A stretch of 64,000 nt of DNA from Pteria penguin (Eukaryota; Mollusca; Bivalvia; Pterioida; Pteriidae). The translations under genes were made by a program, and so were the position numbers. The stretch is taken from positions 28,662,769-28,726,768 of the forward strand of contig CM068588.1 in the NCBI GenBank assembly GCA_035048485.1, written 5' to 3'. Positions 1 through 11,559 of this stretch are shown here, one piece after another (within the stretch, counting starts at the first letter, position 1; every line of letters begins with the position of its first letter). The notes beneath the pieces were generated by a model that saw nothing but the letters and a program-made list of their open reading frames with translations, did no database searches and was not told where the DNA came from.

Positions 1-281
1 CACTTTTTCCAGAGCTTGAACTTGACTGGGTGAATAATTTGTCCTCGCTTTCTTTCGGGCTGGTTGCTCGCTAGGACTCGTCACAGACGACGCAGGGGAA
101 CCGTCGTTACTGCTTCCTGTTGGTGAACATGATTTGGTGCTGCCGACAGGAGAGTTCGATTTGGTACTGCTACCCGATGGTGACGTAGATTTGGCGGACT
201 GCACCGACAGCATAGATACATCGCTGTCCTTTCCGGAATCTGTTGACTGTGAGCGTGCGTCGTTCACAACATCGATCTCAT
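1..281 (-). CDS. Homeobox gene, exon 3 (partial; start of homeodomain)
   Basis: The acceptor TTTATTATAG precedes 281 and the exon runs off the window at base 1 with no stop. It encodes EIDVVNDARSQSTDSGKDS, then Ser/Pro repeats (SPSGSST, SPVGST, SPTGSS), then the start of a homeodomain (QPARKKARTNYSPSQ). The end of helix 1 and the rest of the domain lie beyond the window. Confidence 0.8.
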
Positions 282-2109
282 CTATAATAAAATCAACTTT
301 TAAAATAAACTTAATGTTTTACGTAGCTTTTAGAGAATTCATATGATTATGATAATATGATATTCTTGTGATAATATGCAATCTTGAAAAATATTCAAAA
401 CATGCTTTTAAATTACGAAACTCTTGTAACTTAAATGTATGAATAGACCACATTGTCATGTGTACTATTTAAGCATCAAGCATATTTATGAACATCTATT
501 TATTGATTTTGTAGTCCATCTTTAAATTGACCTTTCATTTGTATTTTTACTGTTTGAATTATATATATTTGTATATCTATAAGCAGTAATGCTTTTGATT
601 AATAAACAATACAATACACGCCAAAATTAAAAGATATAGATATATACCTTCGTCGCCGGATTTATCTGTCTCGCCATCTGAAGGGGACACCAATCGTTTG
701 TTTTTAAATTGTCTATTTCTGTACATCGGCGGAGTTTGAAAGGCTGTCACGATCGGATTTTGTCTGCTGGGTGTCAAATAGGTCATATTCAAAGGCGATG
801 GAACACGTGCGTTCTCCTGTGCGTGAAAATGCGTTGGGGTCAGAAACAGCTGATTGGATGACCAGTAGTGTGGCTGCGGAAACTCTTGCTGTAAAGATGA
901 CGTTACAGAACTGTCGCTCTTTGCTTCATTTTGATTGGTTGTGTTGGATGGCACATTATCTATTGTAAGCACTTGATTCTTTTCCATCGTTTTTGTCGTT
1001 GGCCCGTGACGCGTAGATGTTTCCGGAAGTTGTGATATGACGTTATTTAGCTGTGCATAATTGTTTGGTATAATGTTTGAATACACAGCTTCATTAGTAT
1101 TGTGCCCGTTTGAGGAGGTGATGGTATGCCCCTGATAGTTATTGTTATCATATATCTGGTGCTGATGGCCCACAGATATGGCATTGCTTTTCGAACTGGG
1201 CGCCTGTATGTTGGCCGCTATTTGATTTGCTGCCAGCACTTGCTGAAGAAGCTGAAATGAAGATTACCATCAAAATTTAAAGATATTTTGGATTTCCCTA
1301 TCTGGTCTTGATATCAAAATAATTAATTTTTGTATAAAAAAAGGAAATGTATATCTGCATTATAAAACATATCAAACATATTAAGGTCTTCTGTCAGTCT
1401 TCTCGCTCCCTAATTTACCTGTGACGACGCGATGTAATAATCAATTTTATATAGCTCTGAACATCATGAATACCATGCAGCAGGTTACATTTAACTTGAT
1501 GAGGGGAATAACACGTTTTTAAGTTGGATATGTACCTCACTATGAAAAATATCACACGGTTAATTTGTATGACATATGTTCAGTGGTGATCATTTTATCC
1601 TATGCCTGACATTTTATACATGTTCTTCTACCTCAGTTCCAGAGCAGGTATAGCTCCATCGGTAGGCAATCGGAATACCCCGCCTTTTTCGTCACAAACT
1701 AGAAAAAGACTCAGAGGTAAGTAGTAGACATTGTAGTTACATGACACAAACATGGCAGCCCCTCGTTGTAGCGCATTGTGAGGAGCAGTTCACATTTTCA
1801 CATCCTTCATTATAAGCTTCAGATTGTGTAAATCTTCTTTTTCTAATTCGCCATTTCAGTTTGATTACAGGATTAAATTTTACTTTTTGAAACAATTTGT
1901 ATCAGATTTACATTTTGCTTCATTATATTCATTACTTTTCCCGTATATTCCTTAGCCCCGTAGACCGCATTTCGGTGCAGTGCGGTGGGGTAGAAAGGGG
2001 GGCACTGAATGTCGTCTTGTTTCGTAAGGTGATAAAAATCGGTACAAGATTGGCCAAAGAAATTGCCCCCCCCCTCTGTTTCTACGAGCCTGCGTTGGGC
2101 ACTATCCAT
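1..2109 (-). CDS. Homeobox transcription factor gene, 5' part (three exons, cut by window edge)
   Basis: I join exons 2109-1936, 1251-648 and 281-1 on the minus strand (phases 0, 1, 0). This gives about 353 residues, still open at the window edge. The last 20 residues begin a homeodomain: a basic RKKAR cluster, then TNYSPSQVQALEKV, which fits the N-terminal arm and helix 1. The rest is low-complexity and rich in Ser, Asn, Gln and Thr. It has an acidic patch (DGETDKSGDEDEID) and repeated S-P-S/T-G-S motifs just before the homeodomain, as in many nuclear regulators. No POU-specific, CUT or paired domain is visible in this part. The homeodomain class cannot be assigned because helix 3 lies outside the window. 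The gene is transcribed in the same direction as the receptor gene, about 14.7 kb away, with no sign of a functional link. Confidence 0.75.
282..647 (-). other. Intron 2 of the homeobox gene
   Basis: This is a 366-base AT-rich intron with a GT donor and AG acceptor. No further feature was seen. Confidence 0.7.
648..1251 (-). CDS. Homeobox gene, exon 2 (low-complexity region)
   Basis: The exon has an acceptor TTTCAG before 1251 and a donor GTATAT after 648. Its 201 codons plus one base start LLQQVLAANQIAANIQ and end SDGETDKSGDE. The last base G joins AT of the next exon to make Asp. The composition is Asn/Gln/Ser/Thr-rich with scattered Pro, typical of a disordered regulatory region. The stretch RNRQFKNKR near the end is basic and could help nuclear import (inference). 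Confidence 0.75.
1252..1935 (-). other. Intron 1 of the homeobox gene
   Basis: This is the 684-base stretch between the first two proposed exons. I see no coding exon, RNA gene or clear repeat in it. Confidence 0.5.
1936..2109 (-). CDS. Homeobox gene, probable first coding exon
   Basis: The ATG at 2109 has an in-frame TGA four codons upstream, which supports it as the true start. The 58 codons start MDSAQRRLVETEGGG and end GAKEYTGK at a GTAATG donor in phase 0. That phase matches the next exon. The exon is richer in G and C than its surroundings. No known domain is visible. The main doubt is that the exon is short and was chosen only by phase and composition. Confidence 0.55.
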
Positions 2110-2788
2110 ATCAATCTCTCATATGGAGGGTGCTACGCTGCTCTCCGCTTTTCCCCTCTGTTATCGGCCCGAAGCTGTTTTGTAAAACTGGGGAAAAATC
2201 CCATTTAATAGATTTTAAACATCAATTAACTTTTATATAGAAAGGCTTTTACATTTATCCTCGCTAGCCAAAGGTGACGACTCTCTCTCTCTTTCTACCA
2301 GAAAAGACGTGCGAACATGTCATTCATAATATAAATATTTCACAGTACACCATATACACTGTTATTCATAATGAGTACAAATGTGAATAGACACATATTA
2401 AGTAAAGATAAACTGTAAGCATCCCCGTTCCTGTAACGTGATACAATAAAGTCAGATCTGTCCGAAAATGGTAACATCCAATTTAAGTGTGTCTTAATCA
2501 ATGCATTGCAGGTTTTAAGATATTCTGATGTCTGTCAAAACTTGCACAATTTTTTTCCTATTTTCGAACAAAATCTTAAATTTAGGTCCATGATGACCAT
2601 TTACAAATGTAATTCAGAATAAAATGTGCTACTTGTAATTATATCATGTAATAAATACATGCTCTGCTGGTTCTAGTCCTAGTTTTAGATCATTCTGCAA
2701 TTTTAGGAGAAAGGGACAAAACGTCAGACATTTTTCTGACGAATTTTGCAGCAGCTGAAGAGCTCCAGTCATTTCACACACTTGTTCG

Positions 2789-2796
<8 letters not shown>

Positions 2797-2865
<69 letters not shown>
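2797..2865. repeat. (CT)n microsatellite
   Basis: An almost pure CT dinucleotide run of about 69 bases. It gives an artificial Arg-Glu open frame on the minus strand. Confidence 0.97.
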
Positions 2866-2867
<2 letters not shown>

Positions 2868-3091
2868 GGAGTCTGTATAATGTTTCTTTTTCCTTTTCTA
2901 TGGTTTTGAACTGAACACACTTCCCGCGCATGGTAGTTTGTTTTCTTTGCAATTTGCGTGCCCGAAAAGGTGGAGATTTGCTGCCGTATTTGGAGAATTT
3001 AAACTGATACTTTTAATTCTGAGTAATTACCTTAATATTTACGCTGCATTTGGGTTTTTCTTTTTATTTTGGGGGGGGGGGGATAATTTTC

Positions 3092-3099
3092 TTTTATTA

Positions 3100-3161
<62 letters not shown>

Positions 3162-3240
3162 TTTTTTTTTATTTTTTTTTTAATTTTTATTATTATTATT
3201 ATTTGTTGTTGTTGTTATTGTTGTTATTATTATTATCGTA
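3092..3240. repeat. (TTA)n and related simple repeat
   Basis: A run of TTA/ATT triplets, then T-rich and TTG triplets. It is preceded by an eleven-G stretch near 3071-3081. Confidence 0.95.
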
Positions 3241-4386
3241 TTGAATGCCACTGAAGGAATTTATTTCTTTTTAAAAACCCACATACCAATATATATATTT
3301 AAGTTTACAGCAAATGATTTAAAAACATTAATTAGAGAATCTGTCTACCCACTTTATCAGACATCATATGACGTTGTACAAAATAATTAACATAAAATCT
3401 GGGATGAGTCCGCTTTCTCCATCGGTAACCGAAATTAATTTCCAAGTGTAGAGGCAAAGAAGAATATCAAGTGCTGGCCAATAATACACTACCCTTACCT
3501 TCTCTCTCATAATTACAGAATATATAGTAATCAGGGGGTTGTATTATGTGTACTGATATCCTTTACTTCTGTACACTTGATGAATGTACGTGAGAGGTAT
3601 ACCTATAGATATGTAATCATATACACATCAAAATACCGAACAATGACAACGCAATGGGCAAGTTCTTTCTGGTACTCCATTTTTCTTTCTCCACTAAAGA
3701 AAGAAAGAAATACAAAAAAACCCTAGACAAATAGAAAGAAAGAATTACAGAAAAAAGACAGACAGATAAAGAAAAATAAGGAAAAAAAGAACGAAAGAAA
3801 TTTAATGTTCTTTTTATGGGCAAAGGAGAAACTGACCAAGAGCTTTGATAAAAGGACCTTCGGCATTAAATAAGATGTGTGAAGTGTAGTTCCATCCCAA
3901 CTCTATCAAACTCCTTCCCAACAGTAAGCTTTAGAAACACGAAAAACAAATCAAATTGCTGTCATGACAACTATTAAATATAGAAGTTTTCATTAATTCT
4001 TTGAAATTCTTATCTTGGTTTTTATTTTTGTAATTGAATAAAAGATAAAAATGCAGGATTACACAACCGTCTACTTATTTGATTCATTTACCTGACCTTA
4101 AAATGGTGCGAGTAATAGTAAAGTTTACATTATAAATATTGCAGTGTAAGGTTTTCAGGATCATTACTGGTGAAGTAAATCGCGCATGTCCAGAAAAATA
4201 AAACACCGGATAGTCGACTGACGCATTGGTAACGTTTCCTTACTTTACCTTAGAAATTAATAAGGCAGGGATTCGAGCACGCGACCTTTCTAGTTATAAT
4301 ACAACTCATGAACCAATTAGTGTGTGCAGGGTTGTTCAGCGAATTCTATCTACTGAAGTTAGTAGATATGTTCATATAACAAGCAA

Positions 4387-4657
4387 GCCGGTGTAGCCTA
4401 GTGGATAAAGTATTGGGCTCGTGATCGAGAGGTCCCGGGTTCGACTCCCGCCCTGGGCACACCGGTGTTCTGTTTTTCGGATGAGACAGTAAAAACCGAG
4501 GTCCCATGTCACGGTAGGCGTCGCACGTAAAAGATCCCTCACTGTTTTGGGTGGGTCCGTTGCAAATGATTAAATTTGTATGCAATGTATCAGGCAGATG
4601 CCGTCACCATATATGTGAAATAATCGCGGAGTGACGTAAAACAATAATCAATTAATC
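4387..4657 (+). mobile_element. tRNA-derived SINE, family A, near full length
   Basis: The head looks like a tRNA. It has an A-box-like TAGCCTAGTGG and a B-box GGTTCGACTCC in a cloverleaf-like context, ending at GGGCACACCGGTG. A conserved body follows (GATGAGACAGTAAAAACCGA, CAGGCAGATGCCGTCACCAT) and then the tail GTGACGTAAAACAATAATCA. It is the most complete family A copy in plus orientation. The head would be copied by Pol III if active. I saw no clear target-site duplication. Confidence 0.85.
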
Positions 4658-5884
4658 AGTCTTATAATAAGCTATGCACGGGTATTTAAATTATGTTTAA
4701 AATCATTTTAAACTTTTAATGAAGCACCACTGTATATGTTACTGATACAGAAAGGTGTATTAATTTTGATTTACACTTTTTGAATTATCTCTGATATAGA
4801 GGAAATAAAATTTGAATGAGTGACCATTTCACGTTCAGTGGTTAAATGAAATGCTGACTTGAGATAAATTTGATTTTAGTTATTTCATTTTCTCTCGACC
4901 TATCTAATTAATTATGTGATTGGTAGATAAAGAATTCCGCGGCCTTAAACTCTCACATCCCGGTTCTTGTGATCTCAAAAAAAAAAAAAAAAACCAACCA
5001 AACAAACAAACAAAACAAAAAACCCCCTCTCTTTCTGTCCCAACTGTCTAATAATAGGGGTGTTCTAGTGTTCAACATTTGATTCACCAATACCTAACCA
5101 TGTGTAGTTTAACTTGACACCGCTTTTATCTAAAAATATAGACTCATTTGTAATTGACAGTATCTAGTTGTTTTTTAGTCCCTGTCATTACAAAATATAG
5201 AATCGTGTACTGTGTATTCACCATTACCTAGCCGTGGTCCAGCGCCACCAACTGAGAAAATACTTAAGTCATAATTTCACAAGTCTTTGTTTAACAATGA
5301 ATTAATAACTGGGATTTGGATTTTATTGTGTTTCATTCTGTCAAAAAACAGAATTAAAACATTTTTGCATGACAATTTATTTGAACGTTTGATAATAGAA
5401 TAGATTAAAATAAGTATATTCTCAGTTTATGGCACCGGACCTAGGTATCTTTGTTCGTATCTTTGCCTGCTTTATAATTTGACATGTCTTAAGTCAAAAG
5501 TTTTTATATTAGTTTTGGTGAAACCATTTATCATTAATTGTGCTTCCTTAGCGTATAAATGCAACATGCGATCGCCAAATACATTTTAAAATGTCATTAT
5601 GAAATAATTCGGAAAAAATGATCAGAAAATGTTGATTTCGTTTTCTCCTTTTCGGGATAATTCGTTTCAATGGGGACTTTTATTCTGTCTATTGTTATGG
5701 GGTATATTCAGCCTAAGGTGCACATAATAAACTGTAGCTTGCGTTTTATACTTTTATCATTCGTATATTCTAAATACAGGACTCGTTCAAAACGGAACAC
5801 CATATCCGACGTTTCAAGCCCAAGCATAAAAAATTTAGTAGAGCTTCAACAGATAAATACGATACATTTATATTTTAAATAGTT

Positions 5885-5989
5885 TATATGCAAGAAACCA
5901 TCTTTATAAATAATATATCTTTATAAATGTTAATGTAACTATAAAAATCATTAAATAATAATACATCTGAAGATGGTTTCTTACACATA
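5885..5989. repeat. Short inverted repeat (about 20-base arms)
   Basis: TATATGCAAGAAACCATCTT at 5885-5904 pairs with AAGATGGTTTCTTACACATA at 5970-5989, with two or three mismatches and about 65 AT-rich bases between. It could be a decayed miniature foldback element. No target-site duplication is evident. Confidence 0.5.
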
Positions 5990-6899
5990 ATTTATATAAA
6001 TATTCTTTAATTTTATATATTTTGATATTTTTAACAAAGTTACATTTTTCGAAATGGTAGCAATCTATGTTTGAAAGTGGAGAAACCGGCGTACCCGATT
6101 GAAATTACTGACTCCTGCAGGAACTCGGACATGCCTTACAAGTTACAGCATCAAGAACGCAATGAGCGGGAAATTCAAATACATCAATTCGGGTAATCGG
6201 TGTTATGAACATGTAAAGATTTTATATTGATTAATGTATATATTACCTTTTCCTGCATCGTTTATATCCTTCAATCTCCTCAAGATGAAATTCCTTCTAT
6301 GTCTCCGCTAAATTCAGTATATGCAGTCTATAGTAGATGTGATACCGCTCTGACCAGGTGAGTAACAAAATGATTGAAAATGATATGAAATCAAATGCCG
6401 CGAAATTGTTCTTATATAGAGAGTTCGGTGAACCATGACAGTAGCGAGTAGTGGAGAGTGACACGCATGCGGGATGAGATTCCTCACTCGTTTTGATTAA
6501 TTCTCATCAACACCTATTCAATGACAGCGCCAAACATGTAAACATCGTTCAAAAACTGATTAATAATTATAGTGTTTGATAGCTCTACAGGTAGGCAGCG
6601 ATTACAATTAATTTGTTATGTTTGATGAGTTAATCAAATTATCCACACCTTTGAAAATTAATGAAGATTTTGTTGAATTATTTCTTTGCAACGGATTTTT
6701 TTTTTATAAAAAGTAAAATATGTTTTTTGTCTATTTATGACATATATATCTCATTTATGATGTAACACCAGTTACCGTTTGAATGCCGATCTATGCGTGG
6801 ATCTAGAACGGGGGAGGGGAGGGGGGTTGTTCCGGACCCACCTGAAATCTTTTCAATTCAATTCTTTTATCTTTCGATACACCCGTTACATGCAGTATA

Positions 6900-6902
<3 letters not shown>

Positions 6903-6938
<36 letters not shown>

Positions 6939-6940
6939 TA
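6903..6940. repeat. (TA)n microsatellite
   Basis: A TA dinucleotide run with a few C interruptions at its edges. Confidence 0.9.
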
Positions 6941-8106
6941 CAATATTTTCAATGTCAGTAGCATGTGGAGAGTGATCAAATAATTAAGTGACATATATTA
7001 TTAGTACAGTATGCATTTATGAAATCGGAGGGTTATAAGAAATGTAGTCAAAACATGCAATAATTATACTAAAAAAAGAACTTGTATCAGACTGTCAGCT
7101 ATCGCTGTACCATTAATTTTGAATATACCAGTACTGATCTCTAGACAGTGACGCTTTGTGCAAAAACTTTCCCAGGTTATTTAAGTCTTTTACATTATAT
7201 GCACTAAGCAGCTGTGCCAATTTGAAAATTTAACACTGCTTCGTACGTTGTGGTAAATTTTTACATATTAAACTCTAAGATGATGATAAGAAGGGTATTT
7301 TAATATAAAGTGGAACTTGTCTTCAATTTCATTAGAGTTGCATAAAGTACATAGTCTTATTTCTTGTTGGTAGAATTTGCAGAATATATACTATGATTTA
7401 TGAAAAAAAAGGTCGAGATGCCCTCTTTTTAAGGGGGTTGGGATTTTTTTTTCAGAAGTTTGAAACACACCCAAACTCCCTTGAAAAATTCCTGGATCCG
7501 GACATGCGATAAAATTTTTTTGAAAAGTTGTTCGTTTTATATTTTACACATCTTTTTGATTTTAATTCGTGGAGAATATCCTTTCATCACCGTTCAAAAA
7601 TATATTCGAAGGATAGAAGAAGTTTGTCAAAATATTGATATGAAAACTCAACACCTGAAAAGTGCACTTCTGAATCCGTCAAAATGAAAATGAATGATTC
7701 TAAAAATTTTTAATGTATTATATGTATAATGGGTCTTGATTAGATCTCAGTAGATTTAACTGTAAGCCTTTAATTAATATATGGTCATTTTGAAGCATTT
7801 TTTAAATATGAAGACTTTTCACAAAAGGATTTTAAAAAAAATACCGCTATTCCAGTTTAGTAGTTTGCATCGAACCATATGGAAAGTACATATGTTTTGC
7901 TTACATTTTTTTATTTTCAGAAAAAGGGGGGGGGGGAGGGAATTTATGAAAAACTCTCGGTGACAAGTTCTGTAGTGTCTAAATTCGATAAGTTTTTAAA
8001 TAAACAAAATTATTGAAGTTCGACCAACAGAAAATTTTCATATTTTTTAATAATGGAAGATAACTCGTATTAGGCCATCCGTATGGTAGTATTCCAAATT
8101 TTACTG

Positions 8107-8208
8107 TTTCATCCGAAAGACAGAACACCGGTGCGCCCAGGGCGGAAGTCGAACCCGGGACCTCTCGATCATGAACCGAGCACCTTATCCACTAGGCTAT
8201 ACCGGCTT
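8107..8208 (-). mobile_element. tRNA-derived SINE, family A, 5' fragment
   Basis: The reverse complement matches the tRNA-like head of the 4387 copy, including the A-box region, GATC...GAGGTCCCGGGTTCGAC and the CACCGGTGTTCTGTC segment. The body and tail are missing. Confidence 0.8.
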
Positions 8209-8516
8209 CAAATTTTACAATCACTAACGTTAACGCCATTTTCATATATAAGACAGCATATATATTACTTTTAATAAATAACCACAATGAGGAGTAATTA
8301 CGTTTGTGTTTTATTTTATGTTATGTGGCAATGACACTTTCTACACAGTGGGGTCCGTCAATGTCCGCTGTGGTACATCGTTGTGCCATGGTCTCTTGAC
8401 AACAGTTACTTTCGTATTTTGTATTATTGTGTTATTTCAGGCTCCTTGTATATGTGATTCCTTAATCAATTAATTTCGTTTGTTTATTGTGGAACAGGAC
8501 CCCAGTATGGTTTTAC

Positions 8517-10300
8517 CTATATGTGGTGGCTAGTGTTCAGTGGTGTAAGATAACACCACCCAAGGGTCATATTATCTGTGTGGTAGTGACCAGTGTTTAG
8601 TGGCGGAGTATGGTGCCACACCAGGATCATATCACCTATGTGGTGGTGGCCAGTGTATAGTGGTGTAAGATAACACCACCCAAGGATCATATTATCCGTG
8701 TGGTTGTGACCAGTGTTTAGTGGCGGAGGATAGTGCCACACTAGTATTATTTCACCTATGTGGTGGTGACCAGTGTTAAGTGGTGTAAGATAACACCACC
8801 CAAGGATCATATGATCTGTGTGGTGGTGACCAGTGTTTAGTGGCGGAGGATAGTGCCACACTAGGATTATTTCACCTATGTGGTGGTGACCAGTGTTAAG
8901 TGGTGTAAGATAACACCACCCAAGGATCATATTATCTGTGTGGTGGTGATCAGTGTTTAGTGGCGGAGGACAGTGCCACACCAGGATTATTTCACCTATA
9001 TGTGGTGGCCAGTGTTGAGTCGTGTAAGATAACACCACCCAAGGATCATATGATCTGTGTGGTGGTGACCAGTGTTTAGTGGCGGAGTATGGTGCCACAC
9101 CAGGATCATATCACCTATGTGGTGGTGGCCAGTGTTTAGTGGTGTAAGATAACACCACACAAGGATCATATTATCTGTGTGGTGGAGACCAGTGTTTAGT
9201 GGCAGAGTATGGTGCCATACCACGATCATATCACCTATGTGGTGGTGACCAGTGTTTAGTGGTGTAAGATAACACCACCCAAGGATCATATTATCCGTGT
9301 GGTTGTGACCAGTGTTAAGTGGCGGAGGATAATGCCACACTAGGATTATATCACCTATGTGGTGGTGACCAGTGTTTAGTGGTGTAAGATAACACCACCC
9401 AAGGATCATATTATCTGTGTGGTGGTGACCAGTGTTTAGTGGTGTAAGATAACACCACCCAAGGATCATATTATCTGTGTGGTAGTGATCAGTGTTTAGT
9501 GGCGGAGGACAGTGCCACACCAGGATTATTTCACCTATATGTGGTGGCCAGTGTTTAGTCGTGTAAGATAACACCACCCAAGGATCATATTATCCGTGTG
9601 GTTGTGACCAGTGTTAAGTGGCGGAGGATAATGCCACACTAGGATTATTTCACCTATGTGGTGGTGACCAGTGTTTAGTGGTGTAAGATAACACCACCCA
9701 AGGATCATATGATCTGTGTGGTGGTGACCAGTGTTTAGTGGCCGGGGATAGTGCCACACCAGGATTTGTATCATCTATGTGGTGGTGGCCAGTGTTTAGT
9801 GGTGTAAGATAACACCACACAAGGATAATATTATCTGGGTGGTGGTGACCAGTGTTTAGTGGTGGAGGATAGTGTCACACCAGGATTATATCACCTATGT
9901 GGTGGTGACCAGTGTTTAGTGGTCGAGGATAGTGCCACACTACGATTATTTCACCTTTATGGTGGTGGCCATTGTTTAGTGGTAGACGATAGTGCCACAT
10001 TAGGATTATCTTACCTATATGGTGTTGACCAGTGTTTAGTGGTGAAAGGTAGTGCCATCCCATGATTATTTCACCCTTATGATGGTGGCTATCGTTTAGT
10101 GGTGGAGGATAACGCCACACCAGAATTATATCACCTACATGATGGAAGCCAGTTTTTAAAGGTAAATGGTAGTTCCACATTAGAATGACTTCACCTGTAT
10201 GGTGGTGGTCAATGTTAAGTGGTAGAAGAAAACACCACATCAAGATTGTATCATGTATATGGTAGTGGTCAGTGTTTGGCTGTGGAGGACAAAAATAATG
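8517..10300. repeat. Satellite array, 60-base unit with a 120-base alternation
   Basis: About 30 units of about 60 bases are built on TGTGGTGGTGACCAGTGTTT. In 8.5-9.8 kb two unit types alternate, one with GTGTAAGATAACACCACC and one with GGCGGAGGATAGTGCCACAC, so the true period is often 120. Units from 9.85 kb onward are more diverged. Because 60 is a multiple of three, long minus-strand frames stay open (up to 193 codons), with a repeated H-H-T-D-N-M-I-L-G-W-C-Y-L-T-P-L peptide. I see no start context, splice signals or domain, so I do not call a gene. Confidence 0.95.
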
Positions 10301-11200
10301 AGTTAACATCAGGCTGCTGCTGGTACCATGTATGAGAAATACGATTGTTAAACGATAAAAGAAAATATTGAATAACTGAAAAATGAGTAACTACCTACCT
10401 ATCAGTTTCACTTATTCAAAATTAAGGACATGGTGATACATTGATTCTGTGTGTCGGAGGGAGAGTAACAGGGCGTTCGTGGAGTGTCAATAGTAAATCA
10501 TTGAACGGGTTATGTGTCCACATAGGTTTTCCGGACTTTCGTTCCCACATCTTTTGAGATACTGGACTGAACATTGACACACATCTCTATGACTATTAAT
10601 AACAGACCGAGTTTGAATTTTGTCTCTTTGTCTGAAATCAATTTCCCGTTTTTTTCACACTTTTGAACCTTGGTATACATCTTTATATTCATCAACTAAA
10701 AACTGAGTTTGAATCTTGTCGTGGTTGACTCAATTAGTCTTTTTGTCCGAAATTAAATTTCTTGGTAATTTTCATACATTTCTTTGAGAAATTGGGCTGA
10801 GCTTTGGTACACATTGGTACCATCAGTTACAGACCAATTTAAATTGTATTAAGGTTTAGATACTTTTGCTGGAATTAGGTCACTTTGTCTGGAATTAGAT
10901 TCCAACTCTTTTCGCGCGTTCTTTGAGATATTTGACATAAACTTAGTACGCATCTTTATTATACAAGACTACAGGCCAAGTTTTAATTTTGTTATGATTC
11001 GCATACTTTCGCGAACGGTTCTTTGAAATTAGTTTGAAACACTGTAACTCCATTGCTTTCAATCCTAGTCATAATTTTTGGCACATAGAATAATCATGAC
11101 CCAAGATCCTCTTCTATTGTTTTAGGTTCAAAAAGTCAATGCTACAAGACTGTTTCATTAAATACTTTTTAAATTCTGTTTTTTTTTTAAATCCTATACA
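10301..11200. other. Intergenic stretch with diverged interspersed repeat
   Basis: This part has several imperfect recurrences of phrases such as TTTGAGATA, GACTGAGCTTTGGTACACAT and CAGACC(A)AGTTT, spaced about 130 bases apart. It may be an old, decayed tandem repeat. No gene was seen. Confidence 0.4.
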
Positions 11201-11364
11201 GAGGTCCTGTGTCACAGTAGGCGTTGCACGTAAAGAAATCCCTCGCTACTTTTGGTGGGTCTGTTGCAAAGGTATAAATGTCTATGCAAAGTACCAGGCA
11301 GATGCCGTCACCATATACATGAAATAATCGTGGAGTGACGTAAAACAATATTCAATCAATGAAT
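11201..11364 (+). mobile_element. tRNA-derived SINE, family A, 3' fragment
   Basis: The element starts in the body (GAGGTCCTGTGTCACAGTAG). It continues through CAGGCAGATGCCGTCACCAT to the tail GTGACGTAAAACAATATTCA. The tRNA-like head is absent, so the copy is 5' truncated. Confidence 0.85.
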
Positions 11365-11559
11365 GGATGATCATTCTAAGTCACCATAAAGATTGCAAAA
11401 GCTCATTTATTCGTATTTGTATATAAATAAAGCAACAAAGTTGTACAAACCATATATAAAACATACACCACAACTATACATGATACGTTCACTATAGCAC
11501 ATACTAATAAATAATGTTGATATTGTCAGTGATACACGAGCACTATACGTGCTGCATAC

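Larger units (their letters stand above)
2110..4386. other. Upstream region of the homeobox gene, no supported gene
   Basis: The likely promoter and 5' UTR of the minus-strand homeobox gene lie here, but I cannot place a start site. The region also holds a CT run (2797-2865), a TTA-rich run (about 3092-3240) and a purine-rich GAAA stretch near 3695-3800. The short open frames here are simple-sequence translations. Confidence 0.5.
4658..8106. other. Intergenic stretch without supported gene
   Basis: AT-rich DNA with an A run near 4978-4993, a small inverted repeat at 5885-5989 and a TA run at about 6903-6940. Small open frames show no recognisable domain or splice pattern. Confidence 0.5.

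Noticed and set aside
2644..2952. Open frame with a long Arg-Glu repeat
   Set aside because: It is created by the (CT)n microsatellite.
2938..3244. Leu/Tyr-rich plus-strand open frames
   Set aside because: They are created by the TTA triplet run and T-rich tract.
4387..4470. Possible functional tRNA gene
   Set aside because: A- and B-box motifs are present, but the head continues into a SINE body shared with other copies in the window. It is a SINE head, not a tRNA gene.
8517..9774. Minus-strand open frames of 79-193 codons with repeated peptide
   Set aside because: They follow from the 60-base satellite unit. The frames overlap with shifts and have no start, domain or splice context.
8517..10300. 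CRISPR-like array
   Set aside because: Units are directly adjacent with no unique spacers, and the gene structure is eukaryotic.
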